Source: Pseudomonas sp.
GTDB lineage: Bacteria; Pseudomonadota; Gammaproteobacteria; Pseudomonadales; Pseudomonadaceae
Direction: 5' to 3'
Assembly (NCBI GenBank): GCA_007117785.1
Contig: SKFV01000344.1
Span: 1 to 10,870, forward strand
Length of the DNA: 10,870 nucleotides
Made by a program: the position numbers and the translations under genes. The notes below the pieces were generated by a model. The model was not told where the DNA came from and made no database searches. It saw nothing but the letters and a program-made list of their open reading frames with translations. Below are positions 1-7,276 of the stretch, piece after piece; the stretch's first letter is position 1, and the number at the start of each line of letters is the position of its first letter.

Positions 1-64
1 CTTGCTGCGCCAGGGTGCCAAGGCGATTCTGGATGCGGTGTATGAGGAGGCCGACGGCCAGTGA
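1..64 (+). CDS. hemC: Porphobilinogen deaminase (hydroxymethylbilane synthase), C-terminal end only
   Basis: Only the last 20 codons are present, read from position 2 to the TGA at 62-64; the rest lies left of the window. The peptide begins LLRQGAKAILDAV and ends EEADGQ, which fits the C-terminal helix of HemC proteins ('GA..IL..V'). HemC condenses four porphobilinogen molecules into hydroxymethylbilane, the substrate of the next enzyme, HemD. The stop overlaps the hemD GTG start by four bases (GTGA, 61-64), so the two genes are probably translationally coupled in one operon. The assignment rests on this short peptide plus the hemD neighbour, so it is partly inferred from context. Confidence 0.8.
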   Translation, partial: LLRQGAKAILDAVYEEADGQ

Positions 65-816
65 GACGGGTGTTGCTGACCCGCAGCCAGGCCGACAATG
101 TGCGGCTGGCTGATCAGTTGCAGGCGCGGGGGATTGCCAGCCAGAGTTTGCCGCTGCTGGATCTGCAGCCGCTGGAAGAAACCCCGCAGCAGCGCAGTCT
201 GATGCTGGATCTTGACCGCTATCACGCGGTGATGGTGGTCAGTCCGACTGCTGCGCGGCTGGGCTTGCAGCGGCTGGACGCCTACTGGCCGCAGCCGCCA
301 GCCGGGCAGTACTGGTTTGCTGTCGGTGCCGGTACGGCAGCGCCTTTGGCTGACTACGGTTTGCCGGTGCAGTACCCGCAGCAGGGTCAGGACAGCGAAG
401 CTTTGCTGGCGCTGCCGGTCTGGGGCGAGCTGTTGCAACAGGATGGATTGCGCGTGCTTATCTGGCGTGGTGAAGGTGGTCGTGAGCATTTGGCCAATCA
501 GGTTAGAGCAGCCGGTGGTCAGATCGACTATCTTGAACTGTATCGACGCCAGCCGGGGACCGGTCTGGTGTCCGGTTTGGCGGCCGCTGAAGCCGCCGGG
601 GTGACTGATATTCTGTTGCTCAGCAGTCAGGCACTGCGATTCTGGCAGCAAGCTGCGGCTGAGCGCTGGGCGGAACAGGCGCGTTGGCGTTGCTGGGTGC
701 CGAGCGAGCGGGTGGCCACATTGGCGCGCGCTGCAGGCTGTACCGATGTGCGCGTTTGCGCAGGGGCTGACGATGCGGCGTTAATCGCGGCGATCAGCAC
801 CGATCATATGAGCTGA
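61..816 (+). CDS. hemD: Uroporphyrinogen-III synthase
   Basis: A 251-aa cytosolic enzyme that closes hydroxymethylbilane with inversion of ring D to give uroporphyrinogen III, the branch point to heme, siroheme and cobalamin. The sequence has the bilobal HemD pattern. Domain 1 opens with RRVLLTRSQADN (residues 2-13) and continues with VVSPTAARLGL (59-69) and FAVGAGTAAPL (86-96). Domain 2 contains VLIWRGEGGREHL (132-144), ILLLSSQALRFW (184-195) and PSERVATLARAAG (214-226). Length is normal for the family. The GTG start is chosen because it overlaps the hemC stop and is preceded by a strong Shine-Dalgarno, GAGGAGG at 44-50. hemX begins 13 bp downstream. HemD proteins diverge widely in sequence, but the motifs and neighbours make this call secure. 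Confidence 0.95.
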   Translation: MRRVLLTRSQADNVRLADQLQARGIASQSLPLLDLQPLEETPQQRSLMLDLDRYHAVMVVSPTAARLGLQRLDAYWPQPPAGQYWFAVGAGTAAPLADYGLPVQYPQQGQDSEALLALPVWGELLQQDGLRVLIWRGEGGREHLANQVRAAGGQIDYLELYRRQPGTGLVSGLAAAEAAGVTDILLLSSQALRFWQQAAAERWAEQARWRCWVPSERVATLARAAGCTDVRVCAGADDAALIAAISTDHMS

Positions 817-829
817 CAAGGGGACGGGC

Positions 830-2119
830 GTGGAATCAAGCGACAAGAACAAGGATGCCACCGCAACACCAGCGGCGGCTGACGCAGAACCCACCACCGA
901 TGCTGGCAAAACCACCAGCGTGGCAGACCAGCCAACAACTGAGCCGACCAGCGCTGCTGCGACCAAGACCGGCAGCAAGCCGGGACCAGCCCAGGAAAAG
1001 GTTTCGGTAAAAACACAGAAAAGTGGCTCGGGGTCGGGCTCTGGCTCGGGTTCAGGCGGCAAGCTGCCGGCTGCCCCGGCAGCAGCCAAGGGAGGGAGTG
1101 CTGGCCGCGGCCTGGGCTTGCTGGCCTTGTTGATCGCCTTGCTGGCTTTGGCGCTGAGCGGCTGGCAGTGGTGGCAACAACAGTCGGCAACGACCGCCGA
1201 GCCAGGCTGGGAATCCGCCATAGAGGAACTGACCAGCCAGCAGGAACGTGCGCAGCAATCATTGCGCAGCGAATTGCAGGATCTGGCGCGTAGCAGTGAT
1301 CTGGAGCAGTTGCAGCGCCTGGCTGCTGATCTGCAGCGTAGCCAGCAGAATCTGGGACAGCGTCTGGATGCCGCACAGGGTGAAGAGGACGACCAATGGC
1401 AGTTGGCTGAAGCCCAGTATCTGCTGCGCCTTGCTTCCTTGCGACTGATTGCTGCCGATGATGTCGCCACGGCCAGGCAGTTGCTCGATGCCGTGGATGA
1501 CATCCTCAAGCAACAGCCGGACAGTGGCGTCTTCAGTCTGCGCGAAAGTCTGGCGCAGTATCAGGCCGAACTGGCCGAGCTGGGTGAGATTGATCGCCCC
1601 GGTATCTACGTCCGCCTGGGCGCGCTGCGGGAACAGGTCAACCGGCTGGTTGCCTTGCCAGTACCGGTGTTTGATCCGGATGAAGTCACGGTGGAAGAAG
1701 AGTATGCCGACCGGATGGAGCGACGCACGCGTTGGGAGCGCGTGCTGATGCGGCTTGAGCGCTATGTCAGGGTCGATTTCCAGCGTGGCAAGGTGGTGAC
1801 TCCGCTGCTGGATGCTGCCGAGATGCAACGTATCCGTCGCACCTTGCAACTGACGCTGGAGCAGGCGCAGTGGGCAGCCTTGCGTGGCGAGGAAGCGGTA
1901 TATGAGGCCTCGCTGGAGCAGGCGGACAGTATTCTGCGGCAATTCTTCGAGCTGGATAACAGTCTGGTACAGGCCATGCAAAGCCAGCTGCAGACTCTGG
2001 CCGAACAGCCGGTCAGTCTGTCGCCACCTGAGTTGGCTGATCTTGAGCAAGCCCTCGCTGCCTATGTCAAGCAGCGCACTGAACGGGATAATGGCGCCGA
2101 GCCTGAGGAGGCGCCATGA
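830..2119 (+). CDS. hemX: HemX family membrane protein (often mislabelled uroporphyrinogen-III C-methyltransferase)
   Basis: A 429-aa bitopic inner-membrane protein of the HemX family. The first ~92 residues are low-complexity, rich in Ala, Thr, Pro and charged residues, with a (Ser-Gly)n tract at 65-76. One hydrophobic helix follows at about 95-115 (LLALLIALLALALS then GWQWW). The rest is periplasmic by this topology: a Gln/Glu-rich coiled coil at about 128-182, the conserved-looking WQLAEAQYLLRLA (190-202), then a helical C-terminal domain. I see no Gly-rich SAM-binding motif of the CysG/CobA methyltransferases, so the methyltransferase name should not be taken as an activity. The role is uncertain; a scaffold or regulatory role in tetrapyrrole synthesis is commonly suggested. 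The GTG start at 830 has AAGGGG at 818-823. The stop overlaps the hemY start (ATGA, 2116-2119). Confidence 0.9.
   Translation: MESSDKNKDATATPAAADAEPTTDAGKTTSVADQPTTEPTSAAATKTGSKPGPAQEKVSVKTQKSGSGSGSGSGSGGKLPAAPAAAKGGSAGRGLGLLALLIALLALALSGWQWWQQQSATTAEPGWESAIEELTSQQERAQQSLRSELQDLARSSDLEQLQRLAADLQRSQQNLGQRLDAAQGEEDDQWQLAEAQYLLRLASLRLIAADDVATARQLLDAVDDILKQQPDSGVFSLRESLAQYQAELAELGEIDRPGIYVRLGALREQVNRLVALPVPVFDPDEVTVEEEYADRMERRTRWERVLMRLERYVRVDFQRGKVVTPLLDAAEMQRIRRTLQLTLEQAQWAALRGEEAVYEASLEQADSILRQFFELDNSLVQAMQSQLQTLAEQPVSLSPPELADLEQALAAYVKQRTERDNGAEPEEAP
1022..1060 (+). repeat. Ser-Gly coding microsatellite in hemX
   Basis: This is a run of alternating Ser and Gly codons (residues 65-76, followed by a second Gly) in hemX. 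The units are imperfect copies of a TCGGGC-like hexamer. It forms a flexible linker on the cytoplasmic side, just before the transmembrane helix. In-frame copy-number changes by replication slippage would be tolerated. Confidence 0.7.
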
Positions 2120-3363
2120 GTAAAAGCTATCTGGCCGTGTTGGCGGTCCTGCTGGTCGCTGCCCTGCTGGGCATGGCGGTGGCAGAAGACCCCGGCTACC
2201 TGCTGATTGCCTGGCGCAATGTGTCACTGGAGACCAGTATCTGGGTCGGTCTGGCTTTCTTGCTGGCCCTCTGGCTGGCGTTGTCACTCTTGCGCGCACT
2301 GGTGCGCCTGCTGAATGCCTCCGGGCGCAAGATCAATCCCTGGTCACGGCACAACCGCCAGCGCCGGGCGCATCAGGTAACCACTCGCGGTCTGCTGGAG
2401 TTTGCCGAGGGTCACTGGAAAACCGCCCAGCGGTTGTTGCATCGTGCAGCACCGGAGGCTGATCAACCGTTGATCAATTATCTGGCAGCGGCGCGCGCAG
2501 CCCATGAACAAGGCGACTATGCCGCTGCTGACGAGCTGCTGCGCGAAGCCTATGACAGCACGCCGAAAGCCGAAGTGGCGATTGCCGTGACCCAGGCCCA
2601 ATTGCAGCTGGCACGGGGTCAGTACGAGCAGGCGCTGGCTACTCTGACGCGTTTGCGCAAGCGTTACCCGAAACACATATTTGCCCTCAAGCTGATGAGC
2701 CGGCTGTATCTGCGTTTGCAGGACTGGGAGCGCCTCGAAGCCCTGTTGCCGGAGCTGCGCAAGCAGAAGGTATTGCCGGCAGAGGACTTGCAGCAACTCG
2801 AGCGCGAGGTCTACAAGGCGTTATTGCAGCAGGCAGGTGAGCGCGGGCAGCACCAGGCGCCGGGTGATATGCATCCACTGACCAGTTGCTGGCAGCGCTT
2901 GCCGAAAGCGCTGCGGCAGGATCAGGACATGTTGGCGGTCTACTGTGTGCAGTTGCGTTTGTCGGGGCTGGATGTGACAGCCGAGGAGGCGCTGCGCGCT
3001 GAATTGCGCCAACACTACAGTGATCACTTGATGCACCTGTACGGTCTGGTAGCCGGTGCTGATCCACAGAAGCAGCTGGCGACCGCTGAGAAGTGGCTCA
3101 ACTCGCAGCCGCACAATCCGGTGTTGCTGTTGGCGATGGGTCGTTTGGCGCTGCGTAACCAGCTGTGGGGTAAGGCGCGTGAATATCTGGAAGCCAGTTT
3201 TCACAGTAAAAAGGACATCCAGACCTGCGCCGAGCTGGTGCGTTTGCTGGATCAGTTGGGCGAGGTGGCAGCCAGCCAGCAGGTGTTGCGCGCTGGCTTC
3301 GAGCTGATGGCTGGCGATCTGCCGGCTCTGCCTTTGCCGCAGCGGGCTCTGCCGGCGGAATAA
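2116..3363 (+). CDS. hemY: HemY family inner-membrane TPR protein
   Basis: A 415-aa protein of the proteobacterial HemY family, not the Bacillus protoporphyrinogen oxidase of the same name. Two hydrophobic helices lie at about 5-23 and 41-63, followed by a basic stretch (RKINPWSRHNRQRR, 71-84) that marks a cytoplasmic face. From about 90 to the end the protein is helical with TPR-like repeats, for example GLLEFAEGHWKTAQRLLHRAA (92-112, shown here across two helices) and the next pair at about 121-146. The family is linked to heme synthesis by position and is thought to act late in the pathway or as a scaffold; its biochemical function is not settled. The ATG overlaps the hemX stop by 4 nt and has GGAGG at 2107-2111. 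This is the last gene of the operon, and its TAA is 20 bp from the stop of the convergent reductase gene. Confidence 0.93.
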   Translation: MSKSYLAVLAVLLVAALLGMAVAEDPGYLLIAWRNVSLETSIWVGLAFLLALWLALSLLRALVRLLNASGRKINPWSRHNRQRRAHQVTTRGLLEFAEGHWKTAQRLLHRAAPEADQPLINYLAAARAAHEQGDYAAADELLREAYDSTPKAEVAIAVTQAQLQLARGQYEQALATLTRLRKRYPKHIFALKLMSRLYLRLQDWERLEALLPELRKQKVLPAEDLQQLEREVYKALLQQAGERGQHQAPGDMHPLTSCWQRLPKALRQDQDMLAVYCVQLRLSGLDVTAEEALRAELRQHYSDHLMHLYGLVAGADPQKQLATAEKWLNSQPHNPVLLLAMGRLALRNQLWGKAREYLEASFHSKKDIQTCAELVRLLDQLGEVAASQQVLRAGFELMAGDLPALPLPQRALPAE

Positions 3364-3369
3364 GGGTTG

Positions 3370-3394
3370 CGCGCGACTGAGGCTCAGTCGCGCG
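3370..3394. terminator. Perfect 11-bp hairpin between convergent hemY and reductase genes
   Basis: The arms at 3370-3380 and 3384-3394 are perfectly complementary (CGCGCGACTGA / TCAGTCGCGCG) with a 3-nt GGC loop. The hairpin lies 6 bp after the hemY stop and would form in transcripts from either strand, so a bidirectional role in 3'-end formation or mRNA stability is likely. No clear U-tract follows on either strand, so it is not a textbook intrinsic terminator. The right arm includes the stop codon and last codons of the reductase gene. Confidence 0.55.
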
Positions 3395-4358
3395 GCGCGT
3401 AGGCGAAGACGTCGGCGTGCATATTGGCTGCCGGCATGCCGGCAGCAACCAACGCATCCAGGGTGCCGTAGACCATGGGCGGAGAGCCGCTGGCAATCAC
3501 ATGGTAGGGACTCAGGTCGACGCCCAGGTCCTCGATCACTGCAGCCGGCAACAAGCCCTGGCGACCCGTCCAGGCAGGATCATCACTGACTACCTTGTGC
3601 ATGAACAGGTTGGGCATTTTTTCCCACTCTGCCCAATAGGGTGCCTGGTAGAAATCCGCCTCTTCGCGCACGCCCCAGTACAGATGGATTGGCGGCGTAA
3701 AGCCAAGATGGCGGCAATGCTCGATCAGGCTTTGCATTTGCGCCAGCCCGGTACCGGCGGCAATCAGGACCAGGGGGCCGGGCGGCAGATGGGCCAGATG
3801 GCAATCACCGAAGGGCAGCTTGAGCCGGGCCAGTCGCTCGCGGCGAATTTGTTCGACCATGGCCAGGGTCTGTTGCTCGCGGGTCAGGATATGCAGTTCG
3901 ATCACGCGCTCTTCGCTAGGCGTGGATGCGATCGAGAAGGCCGAGAGTTGTTCGTCCTCGCGCTCCAGCAGCAGATATTGGCCCGGGTGGAAGTTGATGC
4001 GTTTGCCTGCAGGTGCACGCAGACGCAGCCGCCAGACATCGCCGCCAAGGTCCTCGGCACTGTCCAACTGGCAGGCCAGGCTGTGCACCGGCAGTTCATC
4101 CGGGGCAAGCACTCCTTCCCAATGCAGTTCACAGTCTTCCAGCGGTTCGGCGATGCAGGTGTAAAGTTCTCCCTGGTCAACGATTGCGTTGTCGGTCATG
4201 CGCGCCTTGCCACTGATCAAATTGGCGGTACAGACATGGCAGTTACCGTTGCGGCAGCTCTGCGGGGCATCAAACCCCAGTCGGCGCGCAGCATCCAGAA
4301 TGCGCTCGCCCGGCTGAAGCTCGATCACATGCCCGGAGGGTTGCAGGGTGACTTTCAT
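3384..4358 (-). CDS. 2Fe-2S ferredoxin / FAD-NAD(P)H reductase fusion (AscD-like 'CDP-6-deoxy-delta-3,4-glucoseen reductase' family)
   Basis: A 324-aa soluble electron-transfer flavoprotein. Residues 1-90 are a plant-type [2Fe-2S] ferredoxin domain with the cluster ligands C35, C40, C43 and C68 (CX4CX2C...C). Residues ~95-190 are the FAD-binding barrel, with HPGQYLLLE (124-132) and AFSIAST (140-146). Residues ~193-324 are the NAD(P)H domain, with LVLIAAGTGLAQM (196-208), the YWGVR motif (227-231) and a C-terminal HADVFAY (314-320). Homologs are usually named after the sugar-deoxygenation enzyme AscD/E3, but no sugar-nucleotide genes are nearby, so that name is probably misleading. The ATG at 4358 is chosen because it overlaps the ubiD stop (ATGA) and begins the ferredoxin domain; an upstream in-frame extension would only read through ubiD. 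A reductase serving a flavin enzyme, possibly in ubiquinone synthesis, is inferred from context. Confidence 0.88.
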   Translation of the reverse strand: MKVTLQPSGHVIELQPGERILDAARRLGFDAPQSCRNGNCHVCTANLISGKARMTDNAIVDQGELYTCIAEPLEDCELHWEGVLAPDELPVHSLACQLDSAEDLGGDVWRLRLRAPAGKRINFHPGQYLLLEREDEQLSAFSIASTPSEERVIELHILTREQQTLAMVEQIRRERLARLKLPFGDCHLAHLPPGPLVLIAAGTGLAQMQSLIEHCRHLGFTPPIHLYWGVREEADFYQAPYWAEWEKMPNLFMHKVVSDDPAWTGRQGLLPAAVIEDLGVDLSPYHVIASGSPPMVYGTLDALVAAGMPAANMHADVFAYAPRD

Positions 4359-5824
4359 CGGTCGATTCCCAGTTCGGCCCAGAGGTTGTCGATGCGGCTG
4401 ACGACATCCGCGTCCTGTTTGATCGCGGTGCCCCACTCCCGGTTGGTTTCGCCTGGCCACTTGTTGGTGGCATCCAGACCCATCTTGCTGCCAAGGCCGG
4501 AAATCGGTGACGCAAAGTCGAGATAGTCAATCGGTGTGTTGTCGATCAGTACGGTATCGCGCTTTGGGTCCATGCGTGTGGTAATGGCCCAGATCACATC
4601 CTGCCAGTCGCGCACGTTGACATCATCGTCGGTGACAATCACAAACTTGGTGTACATGAACTGACGCAGGAAGCTCCAGACCCCGAGCATGACGCGCTTG
4701 GCGTGGCCGGGATACTGCTTCTTCATGGAAACGACGGCCATACGGTAGGAACAGCCTTCCGGCGGCAGATAGAAATCGGTGATTTCCGGAAACTGCTTTT
4801 GCAGGATGGGGACAAAAACTTCATTCAGCGCTACACCGAGAATTGCCGGTTCATCCGGTGGGCGACCGGTATAGGTGCTGTGGTAGATAGGGTCTTCGCG
4901 CCGGGTGATGCGCTCGATGGTGAACACAGGGAAGCGATCCACTTCGTTGTAATAGCCGGTATGGTCACCAAAGGGACCTTCGTCAGCCATTTCATCCGGG
5001 TGGATGACCCCTTCAAGAATGATCTCGGCACTGGCGGGTACTTGCAGTTCAGAGCCCCGGCACTTGACCAGGCGGGTGCGCTCACCACGCAAAAGACCGG
5101 CGAAGGCATATTCGGACAGGGTGTCAGGTACTGGCGTTACCGCGCCGAGAATGGTCGCCGGGTCGGCACCCAGAGCCACTGCAATCGGGAACGGCTGGCC
5201 GGGGTGTTTCTTTTTCCATTCATGGAAGTCCAGTGCACCGCCACGGTGGCTGAGCCAGCGCATGATGACCTTGTTGCGGCCGATCACCTGCTGACGGTAG
5301 ATGCCCATGTTCTGCCGTTCCTTGTGCGGCCCCTTGGTCACCACCAGGCCCCAGGTAATCAACGGGCCGGCATCGCCGGGCCAGCAGGTCTGCACCGGGA
5401 TTTTACTCAGGTCGACATCATCACCTTCTTCAATCACTGCCTGACAGGGCGCGTCGCGTACAACCTTGGGTGCCATGGACAGGACTTTCTTGAAGATCGG
5501 CAGTTTGGACCAGGCGTCTTTCAGCCCCTTGGGCGGATCGGGTTCCTTGAGATAGGCGAGCAGTTTGCCGATTTCACGCAGTTCGCTGACTTCGCTGGCG
5601 CCCATGCCGAGGGCGACACGCTCGGGGGTGCCAAACAGGTTGCCGAGCACGGGCATGTTGTGGCCAGTGGGGTTCTCGAACAGCAATGCCGGCCCGCCCA
5701 TGCGCAGGGTGCGGTCACAGACCTCGGTCATTTCCAGCACAGGGGAGACGGGCGTCTGGATGCGCTTGAGTTCGCCGCGCTGTTCCAGGCCTTTGATGAA
5801 GTCGCGTAGATCGGAGTATTGCAT
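4355..5824 (-). CDS. ubiD: 3-octaprenyl-4-hydroxybenzoate carboxy-lyase (prenyl-FMN dependent)
   Basis: A 489-aa cytosolic decarboxylase that removes the carboxyl group from polyprenyl-4-hydroxybenzoate in ubiquinone synthesis, using prenylated FMN made by UbiX and a divalent metal. All residues known for the family are in place: the metal ligands N172 and E238, the prenyl-FMN contacts IYR 175-177, RWL 189-191 and RG 194-195, and the catalytic acid D287 in EGPFGDHTG (282-290). The length matches other UbiD proteins. The ATG at 5824 is chosen because MQYSDLRDF is the family N-terminus and GAGG lies just upstream; a 15-residue upstream extension would come from intergenic repeat sequence. The gene ends in an ATGA overlap with the reductase gene, implying co-translation. 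rho lies upstream on the same strand, 186 bp away. Confidence 0.97.
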   Translation of the reverse strand: MQYSDLRDFIKGLEQRGELKRIQTPVSPVLEMTEVCDRTLRMGGPALLFENPTGHNMPVLGNLFGTPERVALGMGASEVSELREIGKLLAYLKEPDPPKGLKDAWSKLPIFKKVLSMAPKVVRDAPCQAVIEEGDDVDLSKIPVQTCWPGDAGPLITWGLVVTKGPHKERQNMGIYRQQVIGRNKVIMRWLSHRGGALDFHEWKKKHPGQPFPIAVALGADPATILGAVTPVPDTLSEYAFAGLLRGERTRLVKCRGSELQVPASAEIILEGVIHPDEMADEGPFGDHTGYYNEVDRFPVFTIERITRREDPIYHSTYTGRPPDEPAILGVALNEVFVPILQKQFPEITDFYLPPEGCSYRMAVVSMKKQYPGHAKRVMLGVWSFLRQFMYTKFVIVTDDDVNVRDWQDVIWAITTRMDPKRDTVLIDNTPIDYLDFASPISGLGSKMGLDATNKWPGETNREWGTAIKQDADVVSRIDNLWAELGIDR

Positions 5825-6010
5825 CTCAGCCTCAAGCTTCAAGCTGCAAGCGGCTAGCAATCCATGCAAAGCCGCAGCCTGGTGTGAATGATCAGGAGCG
5901 CATTATGCCGGTAAAGTCCTTCAACAAGTGGCGCAAAATGCAACAAGCTGCAAACAGAGTTATCTGCTTGCAGCTCAGGGCCGGCTTTTTCGCCGCTTAC
6001 AGTGTGCTGC
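5825..6010. other. rho-ubiD intergenic region with short AGCTGCAAG repeats
   Basis: The 186 bp between the rho stop and the ubiD start hold no convincing gene. The 9-mer AGCTGCAAG occurs at 5842-5850, as AGCTGCAAA at 5946-5954, and inverted at 5967-5975. Next to the first copy is AAGCTTCAAGCT (5834-5845). These look like remnants of a dispersed intergenic repeat of the kind common in pseudomonads (inference). A smaller inverted repeat, GCGGCT (5850-5855) with AGCCGC (5870-5875), lies near the ubiD start. A CATAAT hexamer on the - strand (5902-5907) could be a -10 element for ubiD, but no good -35 accompanies it. Confidence 0.5.
5946..5975 (-). terminator. rho: Hairpin downstream of rho
   Basis: Arms at 5946-5958 and 5963-5975 form a 13-bp stem with a 4-nt loop. 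One position is A-C in the + strand sense but a G-U wobble in the rho transcript, so the structure favours RNA from the - strand. It starts about 36 nt after the rho stop. Sequence past the stem on the - strand is moderately T-rich (TTGTTGCATTTTG) without a clean U-run. It is a candidate 3'-end or terminator structure for rho mRNA. Confidence 0.45.
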
Positions 6011-7276
6011 TCAGTTTTTGCTGCGCTTCATCGACTGGAAGAATTCGTCGTTGGTCTTGGTGTCTTTCAGACGGTCCAGAAGGAATTCAATGGCGGCGAT
6101 GTCGTCCATGGAGTGCAGGATCTTGCGCAGGATCCACATGCGCTGCAGTTCATCTTCACTGGTCAGCAGCTCTTCGCGGCGGGTACCCGAGCGATTGATG
6201 TTGATCGCCGGGAATACGCGCTTCTCGGAGATCTTGCGATCCAGGTGGATCTCCATGTTGCCGGTACCCTTGAATTCTTCGTAGATCACTTCATCCATCT
6301 TCGAGCCGGTATCAACCAGCGCCGTGGCGATAATGGTCAGGCTGCCGCCTTCCTCGATATTGCGCGCGGCGCCGAAGAAACGCTTGGGCTTTTCCAGGGC
6401 GTGGGCGTCAACACCACCGGTGAGGACCTTGCCGGAGCTGGGGATCACGGTGTTGTAGGCGCGGGCCAGACGGGTGATGGAGTCGAGCAGGATGATCACG
6501 TCTTTCTTGTGCTCAACCAGGCGCTTGGCCTTCTCGATGACCATTTCGGCGACCTGGACGTGCCGGCTTGGCGGCTCGTCAAAGGTTGAGGCAACCACTT
6601 CGCCACGCACGGTGCGCTGCATTTCGGTCACTTCTTCCGGACGCTCGTCGATCAGCAGGACGATCAGATGGCATTCGGGGTTATTGCGCGCGATGTTCGA
6701 GGCGATATTCTGCAGCATCAGCGTTTTACCGGCCTTGGGCGGTGCCACCAGCAAGCCGCGTTGGCCTTTGCCGATCGGGGCGCACAAGTCGATGATGCGG
6801 GCGGTCAGGTCTTCGGTAGAGCCGTTACCGGCCTCCATGACCAGGCGATCATCCGGAAACAGCGGCGTCAGGTTTTCGAACAGGATCTTGTTCTTGGTGT
6901 TTTCCGGCTTGTCGAAGTTGATTGAATCAACTTTTAGCAAAGCAAAGTAACGCTCGCCATCTTTCGGCGGGCGAATCTTGCCGGAAATGCTGTCACCGGT
7001 CCGCAGGTTGAAACGGCGTATCTGGCTGGGGGAGACATAGATGTCATCCGGTCCGGCAAGATAGGAGGAGTCGGCGGAGCGCAGAAAGCCGAAACCGTCC
7101 TGCAGAATTTCCAGAACCCCATCACCGTAGATGTCTTCACCACCTTTGGCATGCTTTTTCAAAATCGCAAAGATCACGTCTTGTTTGCGTGATCGGCCCA
7201 TATTATCAAGGCCCATTTCATTGGTGATGTCGAGAAGTTCGGGGATGGGTTTTTGTTTAAGTTCGGTCAGATTCAT
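6011..7276 (-). CDS. rho: Transcription termination factor Rho
   Basis: A 421-aa hexameric RNA-dependent ATPase/translocase that releases RNA polymerase from untranslated transcripts. The N-terminal helical domain (1-47) starts MNLTELKQKP. The cold-shock-like RNA-binding domain follows, with GFGFLR (61-66) and YVSPSQIRRFNLRTGD (80-95). The ATPase core has Walker A PPKAGKT (179-185), Walker B IVLLID (205-210) followed by E211, the Q-loop LTGGVDAHAL (286-295), the R-loop GSKMDEVIYEEFKGTG (324-339) and the Arg finger region NRSGTRREE (361-369). Length is within two residues of E. coli Rho, and no large N-terminal insertion is present. The start codon is fixed by the conserved N-terminus even though no Shine-Dalgarno is visible before it. 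trxA lies upstream in the same direction, as in E. coli. Confidence 0.98.
   Translation of the reverse strand: MNLTELKQKPIPELLDITNEMGLDNMGRSRKQDVIFAILKKHAKGGEDIYGDGVLEILQDGFGFLRSADSSYLAGPDDIYVSPSQIRRFNLRTGDSISGKIRPPKDGERYFALLKVDSINFDKPENTKNKILFENLTPLFPDDRLVMEAGNGSTEDLTARIIDLCAPIGKGQRGLLVAPPKAGKTLMLQNIASNIARNNPECHLIVLLIDERPEEVTEMQRTVRGEVVASTFDEPPSRHVQVAEMVIEKAKRLVEHKKDVIILLDSITRLARAYNTVIPSSGKVLTGGVDAHALEKPKRFFGAARNIEEGGSLTIIATALVDTGSKMDEVIYEEFKGTGNMEIHLDRKISEKRVFPAININRSGTRREELLTSEDELQRMWILRKILHSMDDIAAIEFLLDRLKDTKTNDEFFQSMKRSKN

Noticed and set aside
830..2119. HemX as a SAM-dependent uroporphyrinogen methyltransferase
   Set aside because: Only the database name suggests it; no SAM-binding motif is visible, and the protein is a membrane-anchored coiled-coil protein.
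1259..2299. 346-codon frame on the - strand
   Set aside because: It runs antisense through hemX into hemY and is Gln/Leu/Arg-rich in the way expected of a shadow frame.
4359..4460. 34-residue N-terminal extension of the reductase
   Set aside because: It is out of frame with, and inside, the conserved ubiD C-terminus; the ferredoxin domain starts at the Met at 4358.
3417..4526. Long open frame (369 codons) on the + strand
   Set aside because: It is antisense to the reductase gene and the end of ubiD, with no family-like motifs and no suitable ribosome-binding context.
4703..5809. Long open frame (368 codons) on the + strand
   Set aside because: It lies wholly antisense to ubiD, whose catalytic residues are all conserved; the translation has no recognisable domain and its openness is explained by GC-rich codon use on the other strand.
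5905..6198. + strand ATG at 5905 preceded by AGGAG at a good distance
   Set aside because: The start context is attractive, but most of the frame is antisense to the rho C-terminus and becomes Trp/Arg/Cys-rich there. The intergenic part is partly made of repeat sequence. Probably chance.
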